Positions 43,621 through 51,839 of a DNA stretch of 64,000 nt are shown here, piece by piece; position 1 is the first letter of the stretch, and each line of letters starts with the position of its first letter. Made by a program: the position numbers and the translations under genes. Below the pieces are notes generated by a model. The model had not been told where the DNA came from. It did no database searches and saw nothing but the letters and a program-made list of their open reading frames with translations. Origin of the DNA: Clostridiales bacterium Firm_14 (lineage in GTDB: Bacteria; Bacillota; Clostridia; Saccharofermentanales; Saccharofermentanaceae); assembly GCA_001604135.1 (NCBI GenBank), contig LVAT01000009.1:62001-126000 (forward strand). The letters run 5' to 3'.

Positions 43621-45789
43621 ATGGCGGCAAACAGCAAATCCAAAATTGATTCAAAGTCCGGATCAGGAGCTGTTTTAAGCCTGGCATCTCAAAAGGAGCA
43701 CGACGATATCAAGGTATTGGGGCTCGTCATTTTCTGCCTGCTTCTGAATATCGTCTTCAGTCTTACGGCAAAACTCACCGGCATCCCGTTCTATTTCGAC
43801 TGTATCGGCACAATTCTGGCGGCCATGCTCGGCGGCTTCATGCCGAGCGTCCTGGTCGGCTTCCTGACAAATGTCTTAAGCACGTTCCTCTATAAGTGGA
43901 TCTTCGGAGAAGATACGAGCAACCTCTATTACTGCATCATCAGCGTCCTGATCGCGCTGGTTGCCACGATCTTCGCGCAGAAGAACTTTTTCAAGAAGAT
44001 CCGCATCAAGATGGTGCTCCCTCTCATCTGCTTCGTCATCCTGGGCGGCGGCCTGGGCTCAGTTATCACTTGGGGCCTTTACGGAAACACAATGGGCGAA
44101 GAGCTCGCTTCGTCCCTCGCCGGCAGGATCTACTCAAACGGCGTGAATAGCGCATTCCTGGCACAGCTCTATGCCGGCCTCATAATGGACGTTCCGGATA
44201 AGCTCATAAGCACGGCCCTCGCGTTCGCGATCTATAAGGCATACCCCAAGAAGTTCAAGCCGACGAAGGACCGCATCGACGTGGCGGCACTTGCGAAGAA
44301 GGGCATTTCCTTAAGCGGAAAGATAATCATCGCGGTAACACTGATCTTCGGCGTTGTAGCTGCAGTCGTTACCGGCGTCAGCCTTAATCAGTTCCGCCTC
44401 ACCATGGTCGAATCTGAAGGCCAGTATGCCATTGATACCGCGAAGTTTGCTGCGACGCTCGTCGACGGCAACATGATCGACGAATACATCGAACGCAGGG
44501 ATGCCGCTGAGGGTTATTACAGGATCAACAGGTATTTCAACCTCATCCTGAACAGCTCCGACAGGATCAAGTATCTCTACGTTTACCAGATCAAGGAAGA
44601 CGGCTGCCACGTTGTTTTCGACGTGTCGACACCTGATACGCCGGCTTCTGAGACAGGCACGGTCATCCCGTTCGATGATAGCTTCAACGATCACATCGAC
44701 GATCTCCTGGCTGGCAAAGAGATCGATCCGATAATTACTGACGATACTTACGGCTGGCTCCTGTCCGCCTATGTTCCGATCCACGACGACCACGGCAAGT
44801 GCACCGCTTATGCCTGTGTCGACGTCGCGATGCCTAATGTCGCAGAGCTCGAAAGGACCTTCACCTTCAAGATGACGACTATCCTCATGGGCTTTTTCAT
44901 CGCCATACTTACGCTTAGCGTCTACTTCGCAAAGCGCTTTATCGTAAGACCTGTTAACAGCCTTGCCAAGCTCGCAGGAGAGTTCGCCTACACCAACGAC
45001 GAAGCCCGCAAAGAGACTCTGGACAGCATCAGGTTCCTCGAGATCAAGACAGGCGATGAGATCGAGCATCTCTATGACGCGATGGCGAAAACGACCCGCG
45101 ACACCGTAGATTTCATCAACGAATCGCAGAAAAAACAGGAAGCCATCTCCACCTTCCAGAGCGGCATGATCAACGTCATGGCAGACCTCGTCGAGAGCCG
45201 CGACAAGTCTACCGGCACCCACATCAAGAACACTTCTGCCTACGTCGAGATCATCTGCGATGAACTGATCAAGGAAGGCCTCTATCCTGATATCGTCAAC
45301 GAAGAATACAAGAACAACGTCGTCGCTTCCGCGCCAATGCACGACATCGGCAAGATCAAGATCTCCGACACGATCCTCAATAAGCCCGGCAAGTTCACGG
45401 ACGAGGAATATAAGATCATGAAGACCCACGCCGAAGAAGGCGCCAAGATAATCAGCACCGTCAAGAAGACCGTCGAGAGCGACGCCCTGAAGGAAGATTA
45501 TCTGGGCGAAGCCGAGAACATGGCCCACTACCATCACGAGAAGTGGAACGGTGAAGGTTACCCGTGCGGTCTCAAGGGCGAGGAGATCCCCCTGTCAGCC
45601 AGGATCATGGCTGTCGCAGACGTTTTCGACGCCCTGGTCGCAGAGCGCGTCTATAAGCCCGGCATGTCCTTCGAGAGTGCCATTTCCATCATCAAGGAAA
45701 GCTCCGGCCGGCACTTCGATCCCGTCATCGTGCAGGCCTTCCTCAATGCTGAAGACAAGATCCGCGCCGTCACTGAGCAGCTCCACTGA
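43621..45789 (+). CDS. Membrane HD-GYP c-di-GMP phosphodiesterase with S-component-like and Cache domains
   Basis: A 722-residue sensor enzyme. Residues about 30-210 form five to six helices resembling ECF-transporter S components (LTAKLTGIPFYFDCIGTILAAMLGGF). A further helix (about 233-253), an outer Cache-like sensor (about 258-412) and a helix (415-438) followed by a HAMP-like segment lead to the HD-GYP domain (about 515-715): H574-D575 in HDIGK, HYHHEKWNGEGYP and ARIMAVADVFDAL. All metal and GYP residues are present, so it should hydrolyse c-di-GMP (established for the family). The start follows AAGGAG. The dual sensory input is unusual. It is monocistronic. Confidence 0.9.
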   Translation: MAANSKSKIDSKSGSGAVLSLASQKEHDDIKVLGLVIFCLLLNIVFSLTAKLTGIPFYFDCIGTILAAMLGGFMPSVLVGFLTNVLSTFLYKWIFGEDTSNLYYCIISVLIALVATIFAQKNFFKKIRIKMVLPLICFVILGGGLGSVITWGLYGNTMGEELASSLAGRIYSNGVNSAFLAQLYAGLIMDVPDKLISTALAFAIYKAYPKKFKPTKDRIDVAALAKKGISLSGKIIIAVTLIFGVVAAVVTGVSLNQFRLTMVESEGQYAIDTAKFAATLVDGNMIDEYIERRDAAEGYYRINRYFNLILNSSDRIKYLYVYQIKEDGCHVVFDVSTPDTPASETGTVIPFDDSFNDHIDDLLAGKEIDPIITDDTYGWLLSAYVPIHDDHGKCTAYACVDVAMPNVAELERTFTFKMTTILMGFFIAILTLSVYFAKRFIVRPVNSLAKLAGEFAYTNDEARKETLDSIRFLEIKTGDEIEHLYDAMAKTTRDTVDFINESQKKQEAISTFQSGMINVMADLVESRDKSTGTHIKNTSAYVEIICDELIKEGLYPDIVNEEYKNNVVASAPMHDIGKIKISDTILNKPGKFTDEEYKIMKTHAEEGAKIISTVKKTVESDALKEDYLGEAENMAHYHHEKWNGEGYPCGLKGEEIPLSARIMAVADVFDALVAERVYKPGMSFESAISIIKESSGRHFDPVIVQAFLNAEDKIRAVTEQLH

Positions 45790-45844
45790 GTCATTCGTTC
45801 CTCCCTCCTCTCCCGCACGCATTCTCAACAAGCTTCTTCAAGGC

Positions 45845-45850
45845 TATAAT
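45845..45850 (+). promoter_or_regulatory. -10 element of the esterase gene
   Basis: TATAAT preceded by GGC, 40 nt before the ATG at 45890. The -35 is weak. Confidence 0.45.
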
Positions 45851-45889
45851 TGATTATGTTTTCGAACTCGAAAAGGGGGACTTCACATT

Positions 45890-46858
45890 ATGGAAAAGAT
45901 CAGCATCTGGCAAAAAGGCGAATATACATACCCGCTGGCATTTGATTTTGAGCCCAACTTAAGGGCATATCTCATCGATGACGATGCCACACATCCCTGC
46001 ATGCTGGTCCTCCCCGGCGGCGGCTATGCCGTTACAGTCCCGCCCGAAGGCGAACTCGTCGCAAAGCGCTTCAACGAGCTCGGCTACAACTGCTTCGTCA
46101 TGACCTACACGACCAACCAGCTCTGCCGCGTACCCGTCATGGATCAAGCGATGCGAGACCTCGCAAGAGCGATCAGATTCGTAAGAATGAATGCCTCCGA
46201 ATACAACATCGACCCCGCAAAGGTATACATCTGCGGCTTCTCCGCTGCAGGTCACGTTTGCGCATCCGTATGCGATTACTGGGATGAGATCGACGATTCA
46301 AATCCTGAATACGCCGGCATCTCCTGCCGCCCTGATGCAGCAATACTTTCCTACCCTGTAATCACTTCAGGAGAATATGCTCATCAGGATTCTTTCCGCT
46401 TTTTGCTGGGCGGCGACATCTACGACCGCAACGATGAAGAAGCAAAGTATCTGCTCGATAAATACTCACTCGAGAAGCACGTGAAATCCACCAATCCACC
46501 CTGTTTCATCTGGCAGACGGAAACTGATGATCTCGTGCCCGTCGAGAACAGCTATCTTTACGCTGAAGCATGCAAAAATGCAGGCGTCAGATATGAGCAC
46601 ATCACCTTCCCGCAAGGCCCTCACGGCTTATCGATCCCTACTGAAGAATGGGCAAAAGGAATGCACGGCGAACCTTACACAGCCGAGCAGAGCTTCGCGC
46701 TCGTAAAGGCAATAAAAGAGGGCCGCATCGAATTCGACGGCGACCCTGAAAGCCTGCTTGATTTCTTAAAGCCCTGGCCTTACGACCCTAATGGACCCAA
46801 GTTCCCGGAAGTATGCGTGTGGCCGGAGATGGCGGATAAGTTTATTAAGGCGCTGTAA
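45890..46858 (+). CDS. Alpha/beta hydrolase, acetyl-xylan esterase/BD-FAE-like
   Basis: A 322-residue cytoplasmic hydrolase with no signal peptide. The oxyanion-hole motif PGGGYA (about 42-47) and the nucleophile motif CGFSAAGH (G-x-S-x-G type) match the hormone-sensitive-lipase/BD-FAE group of carbohydrate deacetylases. The acid is probably in TETDDLVPV and the His in PQGPHGLS. Family members remove acetyl or feruloyl groups from sugars. AAAGGGGG precedes the start. The neighbours do not name a substrate. Confidence 0.8.
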   Translation: MEKISIWQKGEYTYPLAFDFEPNLRAYLIDDDATHPCMLVLPGGGYAVTVPPEGELVAKRFNELGYNCFVMTYTTNQLCRVPVMDQAMRDLARAIRFVRMNASEYNIDPAKVYICGFSAAGHVCASVCDYWDEIDDSNPEYAGISCRPDAAILSYPVITSGEYAHQDSFRFLLGGDIYDRNDEEAKYLLDKYSLEKHVKSTNPPCFIWQTETDDLVPVENSYLYAEACKNAGVRYEHITFPQGPHGLSIPTEEWAKGMHGEPYTAEQSFALVKAIKEGRIEFDGDPESLLDFLKPWPYDPNGPKFPEVCVWPEMADKFIKAL

Positions 46859-46864
46859 GGGATT

Positions 46865-47575
46865 TTACATGTGCAAGGTTAATTGAAACGCGATCCAATT
46901 TACCAGTACCATAAGAATATCAAAACAGAAGGCAACTATTATCAGCACCTTCACCGCCTTTTCTTTGCGTACAAGAAGCTTGATGAGCCAAACGGCTGCC
47001 ACCATTACAAAAGCACAGATCGTGCCGATTATACTGCCTTTGATCAAAGTCTGGTTTACTCTCTGATAGTACCTTTCATACGTTTGCTTAAACTCTGAAA
47101 CTATCTTCTGTGAATCATTGATCTTATTGATGTTTATTACAGGTGTTGCGACTTGAATAGTTTTTCCCTGTTCTTTTTCTTCGTCTAAGACATTTATTGA
47201 TGCATTGTAGATCTCAACATTTGCATCAGTATCTGCTCCGTCTTCCATCTCATATCCCAAAATGACATTAAGCCTGCCTGAATCAGTAGGAAAGCTTGCC
47301 TGGATATGCTTATATTGATGTTTTACTATATACCAATCGAGTATCTCGTAAATCTCACCGGCAGTTCCTGTTTCAAGGGTAACAGGCCCGCCGTATTGAT
47401 CGACTATATCCTGATCATCAAACACGACTGTTTCTTTCAGTGTGATTCTTGTTTTATATCCTTCCGTTATCCCTTTAGTTTTCCGGTATGCCTTATTAAG
47501 CCCATAGGCAGCTACCAAGAGAAACATCAGAATCGTTGTTGTTAAAAGCCATTTATTATGTGGTTTCACTTTCAT
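46865..47575 (-). CDS. Small membrane protein, unknown, AT-rich
   Basis: A 236-residue protein. One N-terminal helix (about 9-27), a soluble beta-rich middle (about 40-175) and two C-terminal helices (about 180-201 and 211-232) are visible. I recognise no family. Its DNA is markedly more AT-rich than its neighbours. AGGAAG precedes the ATG. It overlaps the upstream 117-residue gene by 20 nt, and both run against the flanking genes, so the pair looks like an inserted unit. Confidence 0.6.
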   Translation of the reverse strand: MKVKPHNKWLLTTTILMFLLVAAYGLNKAYRKTKGITEGYKTRITLKETVVFDDQDIVDQYGGPVTLETGTAGEIYEILDWYIVKHQYKHIQASFPTDSGRLNVILGYEMEDGADTDANVEIYNASINVLDEEKEQGKTIQVATPVININKINDSQKIVSEFKQTYERYYQRVNQTLIKGSIIGTICAFVMVAAVWLIKLLVRKEKAVKVLIIVAFCFDILMVLVNWIAFQLTLHM

Positions 47576-47909
47576 ACAAGCTTCCTAATTCTTTGTCTAG
47601 TGCTTCAACCTCAGGGGAATGTCCCAATGGTCTGGCATGTTCATAATCAACGTGAGAATTGTTAAAAACTTCAATGAAGAAAATTCTGACAACAGTCCCT
47701 ACTTCATAAGCCGCATAACCAGGCAGGTCGTATATTCTATGTCTCTGTTCGACCTGATAAACAATTCCTGCAAAACCGCAATACAAAACAGAACCGCCGT
47801 CTTTGATATCAAATCTTCGCGGAAACAAAAGAAATACAAGTAGAACGACCACAAGAATTATGGTCACGATTCTTTTCTTTCTAGGTTTGCTTTTATATTT
47901 TGGGGACAT
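47556..47909 (-). CDS. Small single-pass membrane protein, unknown, AT-rich
   Basis: A 117-residue protein with a basic N-terminus (KYKSKPRKKR), one helix (about 14-30) and an outer domain with a short beta pattern (DGGSVLYCGFAGIVYQVEQRHR). No family was recognised. It overlaps the next gene by 20 nt. The start is weak: no clear ribosome site. Confidence 0.55.
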   Translation of the reverse strand: MSPKYKSKPRKKRIVTIILVVVLLVFLLFPRRFDIKDGGSVLYCGFAGIVYQVEQRHRIYDLPGYAAYEVGTVVRIFFIEVFNNSHVDYEHARPLGHSPEVEALDKELGSLYESETT

Positions 47910-47983
47910 TTTTTATGTCTTTGCTCCCGCAATTTATGAAAACCTACTACCCTGCCCTACATAACTAACTATACACGCTGCGA

Positions 47984-47989
47984 TATAAT
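47984..47989 (+). promoter_or_regulatory. -10 element of the methyltransferase/acetyltransferase operon
   Basis: TATAAT about 36 nt before the ATG at 48025; no good -35. Confidence 0.45.
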
Positions 47990-48024
47990 GTATAAATAGT
48001 TTTCAAGCTAATTGGAGTAGGAAT

Positions 48025-48813
48025 ATGGATATCAAAGACAACAGAATAGATGCCGGCAAGGCTTTTGACTGGGGCAAGACTTCGGAGTTCTATGCAAAAT
48101 ACAGAGACATCTATCCGGATCAGTTCTATCAGAAGGTAGCTGACAGAGGCCTTTGCGTAAAGGGCCAGAAGGTGTTGGATCTCGGTACAGGAACGGGCGT
48201 TTTGCCGCGCAACATGTATAAGTTCGGAGCAGAATGGACAGGAACGGACATCTCTCCTGAGCAGATCGAACAGGCGAAAAAACTCTCTGAAGAAGCCGGC
48301 ATGAACATTGATTATCAGGCTGTTTCAGCCGAGAAGCTCGACTTTCCGGATGAGTCTTTTGACGTGATCACAGCGTGCCAGTGCTTCTGGTATTTCGATC
48401 ACGAGAAGGTCGCACCTGAATTTAGCCGCATCCTCAAAAAGGACGGAAAGCTCGTGATCCTTTTCATGGCATGGCTGCCGTATGAGGATAAGATCGCGGG
48501 AATGAGTGAGGATCTGGTCAGAAAATACAGCCCCACCTGGTCAGGCGGCGGCGAGACAGTGCACCCGATCTTCATTCCTGAAGTAATGTACGATTATTTC
48601 GATATGGATTATCACGAAGAGTACAAGCTGAAGGTGCCTTTCACGAAGGAATCCTGGCACGGCCGCATGATCGCATGCAGAGGCGTCGGCGCTTCATTAT
48701 CGCCTGACGAACTCGCGAAATGGGATGCCGAGCACCGCGAACTATTGAAGAACGTACCCGATGAATTTGATGTATTACACTACGCTGCCACGGCAGTTTT
48801 AAAGAGGAAATAA
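48025..48813 (+). CDS. Class I SAM-dependent methyltransferase
   Basis: A 262-residue enzyme of the UbiE/Methyltransf_11 type. Motif I is VLDLGTGTGVLPRNM (about 52-66), the acidic residue after strand 2 is in GTDISPEQI, and motif II is FDVITACQCFWYFD. The C-terminal part lacks a recognised substrate domain. GGAGTAGGA precedes the ATG. It heads an operon: the next gene starts 1 nt after its stop and three more follow with overlaps. The substrate is unknown. Confidence 0.85.
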   Translation: MDIKDNRIDAGKAFDWGKTSEFYAKYRDIYPDQFYQKVADRGLCVKGQKVLDLGTGTGVLPRNMYKFGAEWTGTDISPEQIEQAKKLSEEAGMNIDYQAVSAEKLDFPDESFDVITACQCFWYFDHEKVAPEFSRILKKDGKLVILFMAWLPYEDKIAGMSEDLVRKYSPTWSGGGETVHPIFIPEVMYDYFDMDYHEEYKLKVPFTKESWHGRMIACRGVGASLSPDELAKWDAEHRELLKNVPDEFDVLHYAATAVLKRK

Positions 48814-48814
48814 A

Positions 48815-49270
48815 ATGGTTGAGATTAGAATTGCTACAAAAGACGATATCGAGCTCCTCATGAGCAGCAGACTTGAGATGCTGAAGGTCGTAAATAACCT
48901 TCCTTCAGATTATGAATACACGGAAGAGATCGTAAGAGAGAGCCGCGATTATTTTCTTAACGGCGATCACATTACAGTGCTCGCGATAGATGACGGTAAA
49001 GTTATCGGCTGCGCGTCAATGAGCTTCATGTGGATAATGCCGACCTTTTCGCATCCTACGGGAAAGCGCGCACACTTAATGAACGTCTACACAAGATCTG
49101 AATACCGCCGCCAGGGCATCGCTCGCAAGATGGTAAACATGCTGATCGATGAGACCTGGAAAAGAGGCGCGACTGAGATCAGCCTCGACGCGACCACAAT
49201 GGGCAGGCCCCTTTACGAGAGCCTCGGATTTACTAACTCAACTGAGGGCATGGTTCTGACAAAGATATGA
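48815..49270 (+). CDS. GNAT-family N-acetyltransferase, 1
   Basis: A 151-residue acetyltransferase. The fold is complete: VIGCASMSF strand, YTRSEYRRQGIARKMVNML (acetyl-CoA-binding R/Q-x-x-G-x-A motif) and a C-terminal YESLGF. It starts 1 nt after the methyltransferase stop and its stop overlaps the next GNAT start (ATGA). The substrate is unknown. Confidence 0.85.
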   Translation: MVEIRIATKDDIELLMSSRLEMLKVVNNLPSDYEYTEEIVRESRDYFLNGDHITVLAIDDGKVIGCASMSFMWIMPTFSHPTGKRAHLMNVYTRSEYRRQGIARKMVNMLIDETWKRGATEISLDATTMGRPLYESLGFTNSTEGMVLTKI

Positions 49271-49734
49271 GCGTTACTTTACGACAGGCAAAAAGAGAAG
49301 ATATTGAGACTATCTGGAAGATGCAGGTAGAGGCTTTTCGCGAGCTCCTCGGAAAGTATCAGGACTACGACTTAAGCCCCGGAGCTGAAGGTGTCGATAG
49401 GGTCAATGCAAGGTTCGAACAGCCGTGGACAAAATACTTCTTCATTGAGGCCGAAGGCACTGACGTTGGTGTTATCCGCGTGGTCGATAAGAAGGACGGC
49501 TCAAGAAAGCGCATCTCTCCTTTGTGGATCATGAAAGAGTACAGAGGCAAAGGATATGCGCAAGCTGCGATCCTTGCTGTCGAAGAGCTCTATGGCGCTG
49601 ACTACTGGTGTCTCGACACGATCATGCAGGAGAAGGGCAACTGTTATCTCTACGAGAAGATGGGCTACCATCAGACCGGCAAGATCGAGCATATCAACGA
49701 CCGCATGGACATTGTTTTTTACGAGAAGGACTGA
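49267..49734 (+). CDS. GNAT-family N-acetyltransferase, 2
   Basis: A 155-residue acetyltransferase. Motif A is LWIMKEYRGKGYAQAAILAVEELYG and the C-terminal beta strand includes YEKMGYHQTGK. It overlaps the upstream GNAT by 4 nt and the CAT-like gene begins 3 nt later. The substrate is unknown; its closest resemblance is to RimI-like GNATs of antibiotic or amine acetylation. Confidence 0.85.
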   Translation: MSVTLRQAKREDIETIWKMQVEAFRELLGKYQDYDLSPGAEGVDRVNARFEQPWTKYFFIEAEGTDVGVIRVVDKKDGSRKRISPLWIMKEYRGKGYAQAAILAVEELYGADYWCLDTIMQEKGNCYLYEKMGYHQTGKIEHINDRMDIVFYEKD

Positions 49735-49737
49735 CAT

Positions 49738-50391
49738 ATGAATTACAAAGTTATCGATAGAGAAAAATACTACAGAAATGGCGTTTACCGTCATTTCACT
49801 GAGGACTGCAAGTGCTCTGTCTCAATGACCGCGCGCGTTGACGTAACTGACCTCGTTAAGCATTCGAAGGAGACCGGCACGAAGTTTTATATCAACTTCT
49901 TATATCTCCTCTCGAAGACCCTGAACTCCAGAGACGACTACAGAATGCAGTATCTCTGGCAGTCGGACGAGCTCATCTGCTACGACGTGATCAATCCGAC
50001 GCAGTATGTTTTCCACGAGGATACTGAGACCTGCACGCCCGTTTACACGACATATTATGAGAACTACAACGAGTTCTATAAGAACGCAGTAGCCGATGTT
50101 GAGGCCGCAAAGCAGACGCACGAATATCTGCTCGATGCAGATCACCCGAACTGGTTTGACGCGTCTTATGTATCCTGGCTCTCATACGACTCGCTCAATG
50201 TGGAACTCCCGGACGGTTATCTTTACTTCCTCCCTATTGTAAACTGGGGTAAGTACAGAGAAGAAAACGGCCGACTCATGATGCCGCTCACGGTGCGCCT
50301 CAATCACGCGATCGCTGACGGGTATCTGGTCGCAATTGTTTACCGCTTGCTTGAGAAAGAAATTGCTGAATTCTGCGGAGGCAACACATGA
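49738..50391 (+). CDS. CatA-like (chloramphenicol acetyltransferase fold) enzyme
   Basis: A 217-residue protein of normal CAT length. The active-site block is LNHAIADGYLVA, keeping the HxxxDG motif in which the His is catalytic, though classical CAT has HHAVCDGFH; the substitution of the second His region suggests a different acceptor. The N-terminus (REKYYRN, FTEDCKCSVSMTA) also fits the family. It overlaps the next GNAT gene by 4 nt. Chloramphenicol resistance cannot be assumed: many genomic homologues act on other substrates. Confidence 0.8.
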   Translation: MNYKVIDREKYYRNGVYRHFTEDCKCSVSMTARVDVTDLVKHSKETGTKFYINFLYLLSKTLNSRDDYRMQYLWQSDELICYDVINPTQYVFHEDTETCTPVYTTYYENYNEFYKNAVADVEAAKQTHEYLLDADHPNWFDASYVSWLSYDSLNVELPDGYLYFLPIVNWGKYREENGRLMMPLTVRLNHAIADGYLVAIVYRLLEKEIAEFCGGNT

Positions 50392-50885
50392 TCTTACGTG
50401 CATACACAAGAGAAGATTCACCCATAATCGCGAAATGGCTCCGCACGGAGACTGAGCTCTACCAGTGGTCAGCTGACCGCTACGGTTTCTTCCCTCTCCT
50501 GCCCTACAGCATTGACGATAATTATGCGCCGCAGATGAAGACCGGGCGCTTTATTCCGCTCACGGGAATCGACGAAGACGGCAATGTCGTCGCGCACATC
50601 ATAATCAGATATCCGAAGGAGAACGACGACTCATCAGTACGCCTCGGTTTTGTCATCGTTGACCCTGAGATCCGCGGCAAGGGTTACGGCCGGGAACTTC
50701 TTAAACTTACAATCGATTATGTCCGCAATAACCTCACTGCGGCAAGAGTCGACTTAGGCGTTTTCGCGAACAATCCGAAGGCCGCAAAATGCTATGAATC
50801 CGCAGGATTTAAAGAATACGGCGAACACACGATCACCACGCCCTATGGCGACTGGCGGTGCGTTGACATGGAGTTATATCTGTAA
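50388..50885 (+). CDS. GNAT-family N-acetyltransferase, 3
   Basis: A 165-residue acetyltransferase of the RimJ/RimL-like group: VRLGFVIVDPEIRGKGYGRELLKL (motif A) and a C-terminal FANNPKAAKCYESAGF. It closes the five-gene operon, overlapping the CAT-like gene by 4 nt, and ends 38 nt from the convergent AraC gene. The substrate is unknown. Confidence 0.85.
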   Translation: MILRAYTREDSPIIAKWLRTETELYQWSADRYGFFPLLPYSIDDNYAPQMKTGRFIPLTGIDEDGNVVAHIIIRYPKENDDSSVRLGFVIVDPEIRGKGYGRELLKLTIDYVRNNLTAARVDLGVFANNPKAAKCYESAGFKEYGEHTITTPYGDWRCVDMELYL

Positions 50886-50923
50886 GATCCGGAAAGAATT
50901 ACTGCCCGCACCAAGCGCAGCCC

Positions 50924-51679
50924 TTAATGCGTGCTTCTGTAGAAATCGATACTGCGGTTCCTGATCCTGTATTCCTTGGGCGTCAGGCCGCAGTCTTTTT
51001 TAAGCACATTCGTAAAATAGCTCTGGCTCGGGAACGCAAGCGATGCCGATATCTCGGCAATCGAATACTCTGACGACGCGAGCATCGACTTGGCCGTCTC
51101 GAGCTTCTTGTTCATGATGTATTCGCTCACGGAACAGCCCGTTTCCTTCTTGAATAATCTCGAGAAATAAGGCGCCGACAGATTCGTCACTGATGCCAGG
51201 CCTTCTAAAGTTATGCGCGTGTGCAGATGCTCGTAGATGTAATTGATCGCGGTGCTCACGGCCTTCGAGGAAATAGCGCTCTGATGCAGCGACGACATGA
51301 GCCTCGCGTAGTGAAGGCACATCTCATTGTGGATCCCGGAGATCTCATCCGGCGTCGCGGCCACATCGGCAAGCCTTATGTAGTAGTCACTTAAAGAATA
51401 TGCCTCAGCCTGCGACAGACCGCCCGAAATGCAGTATCGCGCAAGGATCGCCGTCGTGATCGTCATATGGTACTTGAGATTCTGCAAAGGATCGTCAGAC
51501 AGCACGCCGAAGCCTTTCTTGGCATCGAAAGGCTCATTCAAGAGCGTCTTTACCTTGCGCAGATTCCCGGAGCGGATCGTCTCATAGAAATCCATCTCAG
51601 GTGCCAGCGGCGCTCTGAAGAAGCCGTATTCCCTGTGCAGGAACTCCTGGTATGAGATCTTCTTTCTTTTGGCCGGCAT
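50924..51679 (-). CDS. AraC-family transcriptional regulator
   Basis: A 251-residue regulator. The N-terminal ~150 residues are a helical domain of unknown ligand (no AraC cupin). The C-terminal ~100 residues have two helix-turn-helix motifs: ITLEGLASVTNLSAPYFSRL and SIAEISASLAFPSQSYFTNV, ending in GLTPKEYR, the family signature. AAAAGGAG lies before the ATG. It is divergent from the GH16 glucanase gene with a 160-nt gap, so control of that gene is likely. Confidence 0.88.
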   Translation of the reverse strand: MPAKRKKISYQEFLHREYGFFRAPLAPEMDFYETIRSGNLRKVKTLLNEPFDAKKGFGVLSDDPLQNLKYHMTITTAILARYCISGGLSQAEAYSLSDYYIRLADVAATPDEISGIHNEMCLHYARLMSSLHQSAISSKAVSTAINYIYEHLHTRITLEGLASVTNLSAPYFSRLFKKETGCSVSEYIMNKKLETAKSMLASSEYSIAEISASLAFPSQSYFTNVLKKDCGLTPKEYRIRNRSIDFYRSTH

Positions 51680-51839
51680 GTAAGACTCCTTTTATTGATG
51701 TCAAATATGCGTGAGAATCAGTGTTTTCGAGCACCATTATAGCATGAAAACACAAATAAAAGTCATGAAAAAGCAATAACCTGAAGCACAAAGTTGATAT
51801 TTTGAGGGCAGACGGACAATTAAAGACCAGGAGGCAACT

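Noticed and set aside
44311-45537. Long antisense open frame (about 408 codons) opposite the HD-GYP gene
   Set aside because: It is fully inside an intact conserved gene and its existence follows from that gene's codon use; no ribosome site or domain is visible.
49738-50391. Calling the CAT-like gene a chloramphenicol resistance gene
   Set aside because: The active-site block differs from classical CAT and the operon context suggests another substrate.
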